In this document: positions 42,907 through 52,328 of the stretch, piece after piece
Layout: each line of letters starts with the position of its first letter
Position numbering within the stretch: the first letter of the stretch is position 1
NCBI RefSeq assembly: GCF_004118675.1
Contig: NZ_SDHZ01000003.1
Span: 186,001-250,000 of the forward strand
Origin: Filimonas effusa
Lineage (GTDB): Bacteria > Bacteroidota > Bacteroidia > Chitinophagales > Chitinophagaceae
Direction: 5' to 3'
Length of the DNA stretch: 64,000 bases
Made by a program: the position numbers and the translations under genes
The notes under the pieces: model-generated
What the model saw: the letters and a program-made list of their open reading frames with translations, nothing else
Databases searched by the model: none
What the model was told of the DNA's origin: nothing

Positions 42907-44242
42907 GTCTGTTACTAAATATTTTCAACCAAACTAGCCTGATAATAAATGGAAAGGAAAGCGTATAAGCAAACACTATAGACCACACGGCCCCTGTTGC
43001 AGCCGATTTAGGAATTAACCAATAGGATGTCACTAAAAAAACAACCAATTGAAAAACCGATATTGCTGCCATTTGCTTAGTTAAACCCAATGCCATAATC
43101 AAAGTACCTAATCCTCCTCCGGCAATTAAACCACAGGCACACCATATAGCAAACGGCGCCCTTAATGAAAGAGGAATGAGAATATCTTTATGAAGAAATA
43201 TATTTAATGCGTAATTCACTGCAAAAATTAAAAAACAAGCAGCCAGACAAGAATATAAAAATGCGTATAACACATAGTTTTTAATAATGCTAAATATAGC
43301 TTCTCGCATTCTAAGATTAGCGAATTGATTAAGTTTAGCCCACAGAGGCTGTTGAAGTACAGTGAAAGGTATTTGAACGGCAGCCATCACCTGTGACATA
43401 AGCCCAAAGAATGCTACTGCCCCAACACCATGATATGAAACAATTAAAGTTAATGGCAATGAACTCAAAAGCATACCAGCAGATTGCATGAGCAAGTAAT
43501 GAAAACCCACCTTAGATATCCTTCGTATTTCTTTAAACATGGCCCCTACCCCCTCCCAAGCTAAATAGTATATCTTTTTACGTATCAATCTGAAAATCAA
43601 CAATGCTGCTGCAAACAACATTGTTCCCGTTAAAAAAAACACAAGAAAGGGTAAAGACAGCTTTTCATAAACCCCATATAAAATCCCAGCTAAACTAATT
43701 AAATTTCCTATAAGTATATATGTTTCGGTAAGCGCGCCCTTTTGAAGAGTATAGGGAATTTTCAATACTATTTGAGAAATAAGCTGCATGTAGAACATTA
43801 TCAGGGCAATAAATGTTGCAGATGCAACCTCATGCTGGGCAATGAGACTTTTAAGATGAAAAATGGCATTAAGATCAATAAGTGGTAATGCGATTAAGGT
43901 GGCAACAATTAAAATTATTACTGTGCCCAGGAAAAAAAACAAAACATTTGTGATAAGTAAATTAGCTCTTCCATTTTTATCTTCTGTATAAAACCCAATA
44001 AGCTCATTCACAATTGCTGAACCTATTCCAAAATCAAGAAACATAATATATCCAGATATGGATGATATTGTCATCCATAATCCAAACCTTTCCACCCCAA
44101 GATAATTAAGTAGGAGCGGAATGGTGATAGTACGAACGCCGATACTTACCAACCTATTAATGACTCCTATCCCAGCAGACTGAAAAATACTACCCCATAA
44201 AGAAGTCTTATTTAATTCATTTTTTAAAAAAGCACCCATCAA
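42896..44242 (-). CDS. Wzx-type O-antigen/capsule flippase
   Basis: A 448-residue polytopic protein of the MOP/PST exporter superfamily with 12-14 hydrophobic helices. The N-terminal helix pair with RTITIPLLLNYLGVERFGLW and the LDFGIGSAIVNEL motif near residue 75 are typical of Wzx proteins. It flips undecaprenyl-linked repeat units across the inner membrane. It lies 69 bp after wzz and overlaps the next glycosyltransferase gene by 11 bp. With the Wza, Wzz and Wzy proteins it completes a Wzy-dependent system. Confidence 0.9.
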   Translation of the reverse strand: MMGAFLKNELNKTSLWGSIFQSAGIGVINRLVSIGVRTITIPLLLNYLGVERFGLWMTISSISGYIMFLDFGIGSAIVNELIGFYTEDKNGRANLLITNVLFFFLGTVIILIVATLIALPLIDLNAIFHLKSLIAQHEVASATFIALIMFYMQLISQIVLKIPYTLQKGALTETYILIGNLISLAGILYGVYEKLSLPFLVFFLTGTMLFAAALLIFRLIRKKIYYLAWEGVGAMFKEIRRISKVGFHYLLMQSAGMLLSSLPLTLIVSYHGVGAVAFFGLMSQVMAAVQIPFTVLQQPLWAKLNQFANLRMREAIFSIIKNYVLYAFLYSCLAACFLIFAVNYALNIFLHKDILIPLSLRAPFAIWCACGLIAGGGLGTLIMALGLTKQMAAISVFQLVVFLVTSYWLIPKSAATGAVWSIVFAYTLSFPFIIRLVWLKIFSNRHDN

Positions 44243-44311
44243 AGTTTATTAAATAATACTTCAAAAGTCGACTAGAAAAAAACTAGTTAGGAAAATATTC
44301 AGAACGATATT

Positions 44312-45400
44312 TTAATGGCAACAGCTATTCTGCTCCCATAGCACTCCGATAAACCAATTGAAACAATAAGAAAAATATGCACGCCCCCCCCCCACAAAGC
44401 CGCCGGCAATCAGAGATAATAAGCGGCTCGGCTTTTGCTTCAACAACGGGTAAACAGGGGTATCTATAATTTGAATCAAAGGAGTTTCTTTACGTAAATT
44501 AACTTTCGCTACTTCGGTATTCTTTACCAGCTCAGTCAAAATAGCAGTATTAGCCTGCACGTCTACCTGACGCCTTATAGACGGCGTACGTTTTACATTC
44601 AATGCAGGATTTAGATTATAGGTGTTATCATTGGCGACAGCCACACCTGTTATAGCATTATTCAACTCGTTGCGAATTGAATCTGATTGTCTTATTAAAA
44701 TGTCCAAATTAACTTTCGCCCTTTTACTCTTTGTTGCTATATAGAAGTCAGAAACTTCAGAAGCCAATCTTTCAGCAAACGCTTTTGAGAACAATTCATT
44801 TTCTGTCTTTACCTCCACACTGATAATAGATATTTTCTTATTCTTTTGTGCCACAGCAAGTTCTTCTTTAATAATACCTTTTGAAATGTTCATCAAAACA
44901 CTATCTTGTTGTCGTGAAAATTTCGATCTGTCTGCATCAGGCAAAAACTGCAATGTCTCATTCACTTCAGGCTGTTTCTTTGACCAATCCTTACGCCACC
45001 CTTTAAATTGAATATATAATTCCGCCAAGCTGATTTTTTTTCCATCACTCACTATCGGACGGAGCAAAGTTTGCTCTACCAGCTTTTTAGACATCATTAG
45101 TTCAACAATATTAGCACCACTGAAAGCACCGCCGGCATTTCCCCCTAAATCAAATCCGAGAGAACTAGCAATACCTAAAGCTCCATTAATACCCATTGAA
45201 CTGCCTTTTTCATCTTCTAAAGCATACGTAAGAACTGCTGTATAAACCGGCTTTTTAGAAGTTGCATAAATAAATCCGATGGCTCCACCAACCAACCCAG
45301 TTATTAAAACAAGTCGCCACTTAGATACTAAGTATCCAATCAGTCCCTTTAGTTTTAGCACTAATTCTTTAAGAGTTACTTCACCTTTATTTTCAGGCAT
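44312..45400 (-). CDS. Wzz-like chain-length determinant, C-terminus out of frame at a G10 tract
   Basis: A 362-residue polysaccharide co-polymerase without a kinase domain. A transmembrane helix (residues 30-48) leads into a periplasmic Wzz domain with coiled-coil parts and a late proline-rich stretch (IQIIDTPVYPLLKQKPSRLL), normally followed by a second helix. Here a run of ten G on the coding strand (44384-44393) shifts the frame, and the last 22 residues are not membrane-like. With 8 or 11 G the frame would read ACIFFLLFQLVYRSAMGAE and stop at 44325, restoring a proper second helix. The gene may be phase-variable, or the tract may be a sequencing error. It follows the Wza-like gene by 12 bp. 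Confidence 0.85.
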   Translation of the reverse strand: MPENKGEVTLKELVLKLKGLIGYLVSKWRLVLITGLVGGAIGFIYATSKKPVYTAVLTYALEDEKGSSMGINGALGIASSLGFDLGGNAGGAFSGANIVELMMSKKLVEQTLLRPIVSDGKKISLAELYIQFKGWRKDWSKKQPEVNETLQFLPDADRSKFSRQQDSVLMNISKGIIKEELAVAQKNKKISIISVEVKTENELFSKAFAERLASEVSDFYIATKSKRAKVNLDILIRQSDSIRNELNNAITGVAVANDNTYNLNPALNVKRTPSIRRQVDVQANTAILTELVKNTEVAKVNLRKETPLIQIIDTPVYPLLKQKPSRLLSLIAGGFVGGGRAYFSYCFNWFIGVLWEQNSCCH

Positions 45401-45412
45401 ATCCCCTATCTA

Positions 45413-47851
45413 TTATTTTGAAATATTTAATATGGCAATCACTACTCCGGCCAACGAAGCTATACCACTTGTTATACCAATGGTTTCTCCAACAGACAAT
45501 CCTTTTCGTTCTCTCTTCTTAGGCACGATCACTTCTGCACCAGGCATGACCTTGGGGTAACTTCTAAATAAAAAAATATGCTTAGTCGAAGCAGCCCGTC
45601 CATTAGGATACAGGACAAATATTTTTCCCTTCCTGGCGTAATCAGATGTTCCTCCGGCAGCAGACAAATAGTCCTTGACATTATATTGCCTGTTGTATGG
45701 AATTTGCGTGGGAGAAAGTACGCTACCGCTGATACGAACCTGTGCATCAAACTTAGGAATATATAATTCATCCCCGGGCTTTAAAACCAGGTCTTCAGTC
45801 CCTCCAGGATGACTCATAATCCAATCCAAATCCAAAGGAATTTGATCGAAAGCTTTATCTATATCGATTAACATCGAATTTGTAGTGTCCTTTAAATTTG
45901 TTTGTATTTTATTTATTTTATCTTTCTTTAAAGATTTATCCATTTCACTTAGATATCTTTTAAGATATCCTCCAGCCAAATATGCCTCTGGAGTAAAACC
46001 ACCGGCTCTCCGAACCAAATCACTAACTTTTTCCGAACGCCTGGACATTACGTACGGACCAGGATATTGTACCTGGCCGCCAACACTTACGGACTGCAAT
46101 GCCACGTACCCGGGCTTCCTGCGAATAGTCACAATATCAAAAGGACGTAGTTGCACATTTTGCGAAGCTACTGATAGATCCTCTCCATTCTTGATCTCAA
46201 AAATTTCGCTTGCACGCTCATCCTCAGCCGTTAAAGTATCCCTTTTAAGAAGCCTCGCAATCTCTATTTTTTTTGGCTGAGCTGCGTCAGTCAACCCGCC
46301 AGCCAAAATGACCAGGTCCTTCAACGACAAACTATCAGCATACGTATATTCACCAGGGCCCCGAATCTCCCCCTGTATAGAAATCTTATACTCATCTCTT
46401 AGGTCTAGCACAGACGTAATTATAATTTCATCCTCACGTTTTAGCTTCAGATTCTGTCCGACATCATTATTTAATGCCCCACGTACATCAAAAGACAAGA
46501 TTTCTTTCGTAAAATCGTCCTTTAACCTTATAACCTGTGCTCTGACAGTATAAGCCTCCTCTTTTAGACCATCGGCACGACGAATCAAATCTGCTATGGT
46601 CATCCCTTCCGTGAACTCAAAAAAGCCACCACGAAATACAGCCCCAGATATGCTCACTCTATTACTAAATCTACTTAGAAGCTTAGAAACGGTAAATATA
46701 TCCCCTGAATGAGGAATATAAGACAAGTAGCTAATCGCATCCATATCTTTCACACTTCGCTCCCTATCAGTTAATTGTACCACTTTTACTGCGGCTTTAT
46801 ATGCCGTATCTGTAAATCCGGATGAATATTGAAGCAAGTCGGCAAATGTTTCATTTGACAATAATTCAAAAATTCCTTGTCGCTTTACCTGCCCTTTAAT
46901 CTCAACACGCTTCTTGTACACAGGTATACGAATAACATCATTATCACGCAAACGGACATTGTCGTTTTGATCACCATTTATCAGGAATTTGTATAAATCA
47001 ATTTTTCGTTCTGGCTTGTTATTTCTAATCAACTCAATTTCTCTGTAACTTCCAAACTCCGAAGGCCCTCCGCACATATATAGTGCATTAAAAACAGTAG
47101 CAAGAGAAGATAGAGTATAATTACCTGGCCTATTACTTCCTATAATCGTAACTTTAATACTCCGTATGCGTGACAAATTAACCGATAACTTGGAGCTGCC
47201 AGTACGTAAAGTTGGGTAGGCAGTATTCCCCATAGCTTGCTTAATTCGTTCTGTTGCAGCTTCAATAGTCAACCCAAGCAGCTTAACTTGCCCAACATTA
47301 GGTATGCTGGCGATTCCCTCCGTAGAAATCGTTAACTCGATATTTGTTTCTTGCACTCCATAAACAGAGACTTGAATCTGATCATCAATCCCTAGTTCAT
47401 AATTCATTGGTGTCGCAATTTTTAAATTAGGTTCAAAGCTCAAAGAAGCACTGGAAAATAGCTCCGCTCCGAAGATCTTCGAATCTATTGGCTTTCCATC
47501 TTCTCTTTTGGTCAAAAATTCACTGCTATTTGTGGACCTATCTGCACTACCATTATTACTAACACTATTTCCCGCTACAACTGCACTTGTTGGCATTTGT
47601 ATCCGCTGCCTCAACTTAGCAATCTCAGCAGCCGGCATACCCTTAGACAAAGCTATCTGTTCAGCCTGCTCTATAGTCACCCCTGACGATTTCAGCTGTT
47701 GCGTAAATTTTGCTATATCTGCATCAGATAATTGTTCCGCCTTAACCTGACTTAAATCGTTTCCCTTAAGCAGATCCTGAGCGCGAGCAAAGTTCAGCCC
47801 TAACAAAAAACTGCATAGCAAGGTCACGCGTATCATTTTCTTTATATTCAT
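45413..47851 (-). CDS. Wza-like polysaccharide export protein with several SLBB domains
   Basis: An 812-residue outer-membrane export protein, far longer than E. coli Wza (about 380). It has a signal peptide (ending near NFARAQ, residue 25), the polysaccharide export (PES) domain near residues 150-240 (LGIDDQIQVSVYG), then a series of about five or six SLBB beta-grasp domains (for example RVEIKGQVKRQGIF, NRVSISGAVFRGG, YKISIQGEIRGPG, LQSVSVGGQVQYPG, QVRISGSVLSPTQ). A C-terminal membrane-like segment (GETIGITSGIASLAGVVIAI) follows. The multi-SLBB type is common in Bacteroidota capsule loci. It is the first gene of the 16-gene operon. Confidence 0.93.
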   Translation of the reverse strand: MNIKKMIRVTLLCSFLLGLNFARAQDLLKGNDLSQVKAEQLSDADIAKFTQQLKSSGVTIEQAEQIALSKGMPAAEIAKLRQRIQMPTSAVVAGNSVSNNGSADRSTNSSEFLTKREDGKPIDSKIFGAELFSSASLSFEPNLKIATPMNYELGIDDQIQVSVYGVQETNIELTISTEGIASIPNVGQVKLLGLTIEAATERIKQAMGNTAYPTLRTGSSKLSVNLSRIRSIKVTIIGSNRPGNYTLSSLATVFNALYMCGGPSEFGSYREIELIRNNKPERKIDLYKFLINGDQNDNVRLRDNDVIRIPVYKKRVEIKGQVKRQGIFELLSNETFADLLQYSSGFTDTAYKAAVKVVQLTDRERSVKDMDAISYLSYIPHSGDIFTVSKLLSRFSNRVSISGAVFRGGFFEFTEGMTIADLIRRADGLKEEAYTVRAQVIRLKDDFTKEILSFDVRGALNNDVGQNLKLKREDEIIITSVLDLRDEYKISIQGEIRGPGEYTYADSLSLKDLVILAGGLTDAAQPKKIEIARLLKRDTLTAEDERASEIFEIKNGEDLSVASQNVQLRPFDIVTIRRKPGYVALQSVSVGGQVQYPGPYVMSRRSEKVSDLVRRAGGFTPEAYLAGGYLKRYLSEMDKSLKKDKINKIQTNLKDTTNSMLIDIDKAFDQIPLDLDWIMSHPGGTEDLVLKPGDELYIPKFDAQVRISGSVLSPTQIPYNRQYNVKDYLSAAGGTSDYARKGKIFVLYPNGRAASTKHIFLFRSYPKVMPGAEVIVPKKRERKGLSVGETIGITSGIASLAGVVIAILNISK

Positions 47852-48035
47852 TATAATGCCAGATAAATCTATAATATAGGAAGAGGTGTTTAAGAATTGC
47901 CTGTCATGGCTTCGCTATCTCAGTCACAGTAGCAAATACCGCCCGGCTAAGGTTTTGAGTTCATACCGGCTACTTACAGGAAGTAAACTCTTTCTATTAG
48001 GGGGGAACGAAAACAGCCGGATCATGAAATCGCGG
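47852..48035 (-). promoter_or_regulatory. Leader region of polysaccharide locus II
   Basis: An untranslated leader of about 180 nt is predicted between the start site near 48030 and the ATG at 47851. It contains GGCGGTA (47937-47943, minus strand), the core of the ops/JUMPStart element that recruits RfaH/NusG-type antitermination factors in proteobacterial polysaccharide operons. The match is short and may be chance. No UpxY-like antitermination gene is in the window. Confidence 0.3.
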
Positions 48036-48065
48036 CAAATATAGGGGAATTTGTATCTTGTCAAA
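48036..48065 (-). promoter_or_regulatory. Promoter of polysaccharide locus II
   Basis: On the minus strand TTTG (48062-48065), an 18-bp spacer and TATATTTG (48036-48043) fit the Bacteroidota -33/-7 consensus, with an exact -7 match. It overlaps the 5' region of the divergent acetyltransferase gene, so the two units may affect each other. Confidence 0.65.
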
Positions 48066-48081
48066 GAATGTTAATCTCCAC

Positions 48082-49233
48082 ATGAACAATCGTTATTATT
48101 CTCTCGATGTATTTCGGGGAGCTACCGTAGCCCTGATGATTCTTGTCAATAACCCTGGCTCCTGGAGCCACATTTATCCACCTCTTGAACACGCATTTTG
48201 GCATGGATGTACCCCGACCGACCTGGTTTTCCCCTTTTTTCTGTTTGCAGTGGGAAACGCTTTATCTTTCGTCATGCCTCGTTTTAGAGAATCTGGCACC
48301 TCTTTTTTCCTGAAAAAGGTATTCAAACGATCTGCGATCATCTTCTCCATAGGACTTTTGCTCAACTGGAGCCCTTTTTTACAATGGAGTGGAGATCAAC
48401 TGGTAGGTAAATCCTGGGAAACCGTTCGCATTATGGGCGTCTTGCAACGAATAGCATTGTGCTACCTCGTTGCAGCATTGATCGTCTATTGGAAAAAGCC
48501 TAAAGGAGCTTTCACAATAGCCTGTATTATACTATTATTGTACTGGCTTATATGCCTGTGCCTGGGCGCTCCAGCCGCCCCGTTTAGCCTCGAAGGATAT
48601 TATGGCACCCCATTAGATCTTCGTATTATAGGCTATAACCACATTTACAAAGGCGAGGGTATTCCTTTTGATCCCGAAGGACTAGCCAGCACACCCACCG
48701 CAATCGTTCAAGTCATCTCCGGATTTCTGGTAGGCCAATATATCCGGCAAAAAGGTAAAACTTTTAAAATGCTGACAAAACTCGCGATAGCTGCCATCGC
48801 CCTCACTTTTACAGGCTACTGCTGGGACATGCTATTCCCTATTAATAAGAAGATCTGGACTAGCAGTTATGTACTTTACACCAGCGGTTTAGCCATTTTT
48901 ACCTTGGTGCTCCTGATTTATCTTATTGAATTTCAAAATATCAGAGCACGATGGATGCGTTTTTTTGACGTATTTGGCAAAAACCCATTGTTCATATTCG
49001 TCCTTGCAGGCCTCCTACCGCGATTGTTGGCACTCATCAGAATAAAAGACCATATGTCTCCGGCAGGAAAACAACTTTACATATCCCCGTTAGGATGGAT
49101 ATATCAGTACATCTGTAAACCCATCTCTTCTGACCTTAGAAACGGATCTCTGCTATATGCACTGATTATTATTCTTTTTTATTGGCTGATCGCATTCATC
49201 TTGGACAAACGAAAAATATATATAAAAGTATAG
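48082..49233 (+). CDS. Heparan-alpha-glucosaminide N-acetyltransferase-like (NagX/DUF5009) membrane protein
   Basis: A 383-residue polytopic membrane protein of the HGSNAT/NagX family with about ten helices. The human enzyme acetylates terminal glucosamine using acetyl-CoA across a membrane. Family motifs: SLDVFRGATVALMILVNNPG at residues 7-26, and EHAFWHGCTPTDLVFPFFLF at 36-55, with the two His of the active-site loop. I chose the ATG at 48082; a TTG at 48058 would overlap the locus II promoter. It is divergent from the locus II operon and is followed by a Wzi-like gene, so a role in modifying a surface or wall amino sugar is plausible. Confidence 0.88.
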   Translation: MNNRYYSLDVFRGATVALMILVNNPGSWSHIYPPLEHAFWHGCTPTDLVFPFFLFAVGNALSFVMPRFRESGTSFFLKKVFKRSAIIFSIGLLLNWSPFLQWSGDQLVGKSWETVRIMGVLQRIALCYLVAALIVYWKKPKGAFTIACIILLLYWLICLCLGAPAAPFSLEGYYGTPLDLRIIGYNHIYKGEGIPFDPEGLASTPTAIVQVISGFLVGQYIRQKGKTFKMLTKLAIAAIALTFTGYCWDMLFPINKKIWTSSYVLYTSGLAIFTLVLLIYLIEFQNIRARWMRFFDVFGKNPLFIFVLAGLLPRLLALIRIKDHMSPAGKQLYISPLGWIYQYICKPISSDLRNGSLLYALIIILFYWLIAFILDKRKIYIKV

Positions 49234-49296
49234 ATTTTCAGCACTTTCCATCCTAAATACCAGGAACCCCTTACCTTCGCAAACGTAATTTTTTCT

Positions 49297-50988
49297 ATGC
49301 AAGGCACAAAAACACTTACCGGCTTAATTATTCTTCTTGTTATTTCGACGGTCATAAAGGCTCAGTCAGACTATATACCCCTGCAAAACAAACAGTATCA
49401 GTTGCTGGACAGATTGGATATTCAACTGCAAAACGACTCAATTCTAGGCTTTACAACAACAAAGCCTTACAACAGGCAAAAAGTTACCGCCCGGATTGCA
49501 GAACTCATGTCCCTTGAAGAAGCAGGCCTGTATCCGGCATCACTTTCGCAGGTAGATCTCTACAATATGAAACGCCTGCTGATGAATAACGCAGAATGGG
49601 CGCCCCCCTACCTCGACTCCTTCGCCTCTCGCAAGCCTCTGTTGAAAACATTTTACAGAACACCTGCCAATATGTATGCCGTCAATACAGAGGACTTTAC
49701 ACTGAGGGTAGATCCACTATTGAACTTCGAATTCGGACATGCTAACGACGGCACTGGCAGCACATATATAAACGCTCGTGGTATCAGTATACGGGGGACT
49801 ATAGCAAAAAAACTTGGCTTTTATACTTCTTTGCTGGAAACACAGGAACGTGACCCAGCCTACGTAAGAGCATTTGTTGATAAGTATGAAGCTGTTCCTG
49901 GTCAAGGCTATTTTAAACGCTCTGGCACAAAAGACTTTGACTATACCGACGCACGAGGAGGTATTACCTTCAACGCAGGTAAACACTTCGATTTCGTATT
50001 TGCTTATGATAAACTTTTCATAGGTAACGGCTATCGTAGCCTGTTTCTGAGCGATTTTTCTAACGCCTACCTGTTCCTTAAGGTCAATACGAGAGTCTGG
50101 AAACTTAACTATCAGAACATCTTTGCCGAACAAACAGCACCATTTACATATGCCAACGGCGACAATCTCAGACCCAAAAAATACATGGCCGCTCACCACC
50201 TGAGCTTCCAGGCTGCCAAATGGATCAATGTAGGCTTGTTCGAAAGCATAGCCTTCGGACGCAGCAACGGCTTCGAATTAGATTATTTAAACCCGTTTAT
50301 CTTTTATAGAGCAATAGAAAGACACGAAGGAAGTCCCGATAAAGCCAGCGTCGGCTTGGATTTTAAAATAAATGCGATCAAAAACACCCAATTCTATGGC
50401 CAGTTACTAATAAATGAACTGGTAATGAGCGAAGTCCTTCATCCAAGCCGCGGAGACTGGCGCAATAAACAGGCACTGCAACTAGGAGTAAAATATATCA
50501 ATGCTCTCGGAATCAGCAACTTAGACCTTCAGGCGGAAATGAACATCATAAGACCTTTTGTATACACGCATTACGACAGCGCAGGCTCATTTACACATTA
50601 CAATCAACCCTTAGCGCACCCTTTAGGCGCCAATCTCAGAGAATTTATTCTTTTAGCTAAATACCAGCCAACACCACGCCTGTATATGCAGGGAAAACTT
50701 ATTGCCTATAAACAAGGACTAGACTCCGCAGGCTTTAATTTTGGATCAAATCTTCTATTGAATTATAAAACCAGGGTTAGAGACCAGAATATTTTTATTG
50801 GTTCAGGCATACCCGTAAATAGCGTAACCTTAGGATTCAATGCCTCATATGAACTATTTGAAAATATGTTTGTAGATCTGAATGCAACCTACCGTACCTA
50901 CAATGTTAAGGAGCAGCCCAATAGCAATGTTTTCTTCTATTCTATAGGCTTCAGAGCCAACCTGCAACGGCGGGAATTTAACTTTTAG
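49297..50988 (+). CDS. Wzi/RemB-like outer-membrane beta-barrel protein
   Basis: A 563-residue outer-membrane protein with a signal peptide (ending TVIKAQ, residue 23), an N-terminal helical part and a long barrel region whose strands alternate aromatic residues (FAYDKLFIGNGYRSLFLSD near residue 245 is a conserved-looking block). It ends in a strand with a terminal aromatic (REFNF). This resembles the capsule assembly Wzi family and the Bacteroidota gliding-motility protein RemB. Wzi anchors capsule at the surface. Position between polysaccharide genes supports the capsule role. A TACCTTCG box at 49272-49279, one mismatch from TAnnTTTG, lies 18 bp before the ATG. Confidence 0.72.
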   Translation: MQGTKTLTGLIILLVISTVIKAQSDYIPLQNKQYQLLDRLDIQLQNDSILGFTTTKPYNRQKVTARIAELMSLEEAGLYPASLSQVDLYNMKRLLMNNAEWAPPYLDSFASRKPLLKTFYRTPANMYAVNTEDFTLRVDPLLNFEFGHANDGTGSTYINARGISIRGTIAKKLGFYTSLLETQERDPAYVRAFVDKYEAVPGQGYFKRSGTKDFDYTDARGGITFNAGKHFDFVFAYDKLFIGNGYRSLFLSDFSNAYLFLKVNTRVWKLNYQNIFAEQTAPFTYANGDNLRPKKYMAAHHLSFQAAKWINVGLFESIAFGRSNGFELDYLNPFIFYRAIERHEGSPDKASVGLDFKINAIKNTQFYGQLLINELVMSEVLHPSRGDWRNKQALQLGVKYINALGISNLDLQAEMNIIRPFVYTHYDSAGSFTHYNQPLAHPLGANLREFILLAKYQPTPRLYMQGKLIAYKQGLDSAGFNFGSNLLLNYKTRVRDQNIFIGSGIPVNSVTLGFNASYELFENMFVDLNATYRTYNVKEQPNSNVFFYSIGFRANLQRREFNF

Positions 50989-51084
50989 GCGTATTTGTTT
51001 GGTTGTTAATCAAAAACATTCTACTTTGCACTCGGTTCTATTTCCCCCCAATTAGAATTTTATTCACCTAAAAATGCTAACTGC

Positions 51085-52266
51085 ATGGAGCAGCTAATTA
51101 TTGGGGGCGTTATTTCTTTCTTGGTCACTTTCTATGGAATACCTGTTGTTATACAAGTAGCTTCTGAAAAAAAATTATTTGACGTACCCGATGCACGTAA
51201 AGTGCATAAGGCTCCCATACCATCTTTAGGCGGCTTAGCCATGTTTTCTGGCTTTCTTATTGCCCTTCTATTAACTGTAAACATTGCAGGCAATACTAGT
51301 TTCCAGTATTATGTAGCCTCATTTTTAATCATCTTCCTCCTTGGAATGAAAGATGATATTATTATCATAACTCCTATTAAAAAGTTTGTTGGTCAGGCCA
51401 TCGTAGCAGGCTTATTAGCAACAAAAGGCAGCTTGCTAATAACAAGCATGCATGGCTTTCTGGGAATCAATCACCTAGATCCAACAGCCAGCTACTTCCT
51501 TACATTCTTTACCGTAATCGGAGTAATTAATGCCTTTAATCTAATTGATGGCATCGACGGCCTGGCAGGTAGCCTTGGCCTGATAACTTCCGCAGTATTC
51601 GGAACCTATTTCTTTATCAACGGCGACCTTACACACGCTTTACTGGGCTTCACCTTTGCCGGCGCATTGGCAGCCTTCCTGATCTACAATTTCAATCCAG
51701 CTAAAATATTCATGGGCGACACCGGCTCTATGCTATTGGGTCTCGTAAATGTAATTCTCGTTATACGCTTCATAGAAATGGGCCCGGTATTTACAGCCCA
51801 CCCCGTTTCCGCATCTCCTGCAATAGGCTTTGGCATATTGCTACTGCCGATTATGGACACCTTACGCGTATTTGGTATACGTATTTTACATCGCAGATCG
51901 CCATTTTCACCTGATAAAAACCACCTTCACCACATCCTCCTTGAAAAGGGAATGTCGCATAAGGCAATCAGCCTGTCCATAGCAGGAGCAAGCATTTTAC
52001 CTATCACATTCTGCTTCTTGTTCCAAAGCTTGGGAAATACTGCTATTGTAACAGGTCTGATAGCATTCTTCTTCGCTGGCATCTATCTTCTGAAATCCGT
52101 GAAAGTCAGAACTCAGCAACTCCATGTTGTAAAAGATGAGGATGAAGAATGGAATGATTTGGCGATGCAGGAAGAACATCTGGCAGCCTCCTCTGTTAAA
52201 TTGGTTCCATTTTATCAGAAGAAAGGAGCCAAAAAAGCCGTAGCTGCAGGTGAAGATGAACCATAA
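51085..52266 (+). CDS. WecA/TagO-like undecaprenyl-phosphate sugar-1-phosphate transferase
   Basis: A 393-residue polytopic enzyme of the MraY/WecA family. It links a HexNAc-1-phosphate from a UDP-sugar to undecaprenyl phosphate. Motifs: VHKAPIPSLGGLAMFSGF near residue 42, LLGMKDDIIIITP with the DD pair near 88, NAFNLIDGIDGLAGSLG near 155, KIFMGDTGSMLLG near 210 and the cytoplasmic loop HRRSPFSPDKNHLHHILL near 272. It has about eleven helices and an acidic tail of some 50 residues beyond the last one. It probably starts another polymer or LPS O-antigen. It has its own transcription unit, and its terminator hairpin overlaps the end of the next gene. Confidence 0.92.
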   Translation: MEQLIIGGVISFLVTFYGIPVVIQVASEKKLFDVPDARKVHKAPIPSLGGLAMFSGFLIALLLTVNIAGNTSFQYYVASFLIIFLLGMKDDIIIITPIKKFVGQAIVAGLLATKGSLLITSMHGFLGINHLDPTASYFLTFFTVIGVINAFNLIDGIDGLAGSLGLITSAVFGTYFFINGDLTHALLGFTFAGALAAFLIYNFNPAKIFMGDTGSMLLGLVNVILVIRFIEMGPVFTAHPVSASPAIGFGILLLPIMDTLRVFGIRILHRRSPFSPDKNHLHHILLEKGMSHKAISLSIAGASILPITFCFLFQSLGNTAIVTGLIAFFFAGIYLLKSVKVRTQQLHVVKDEDEEWNDLAMQEEHLAASSVKLVPFYQKKGAKKAVAAGEDEP

Positions 52267-52328
52267 ATAGAATGTTTAATCCTCAGGTTACTTCCTTAGC
52301 TATTTACGAAAACTTACAATAACATCAT

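Noticed and set aside
48058-48081. TTG start for the HGSNAT-like gene adding eight residues
   Set aside because: It falls inside the divergent promoter elements and the ATG at 48082 directly precedes the conserved RYYSLDVFRG motif.
49717-50199. Minus-strand open frame of 160 codons within the Wzi/RemB-like gene
   Set aside because: Antisense shadow with no recognisable fold; the plus-strand gene explains the open frame.
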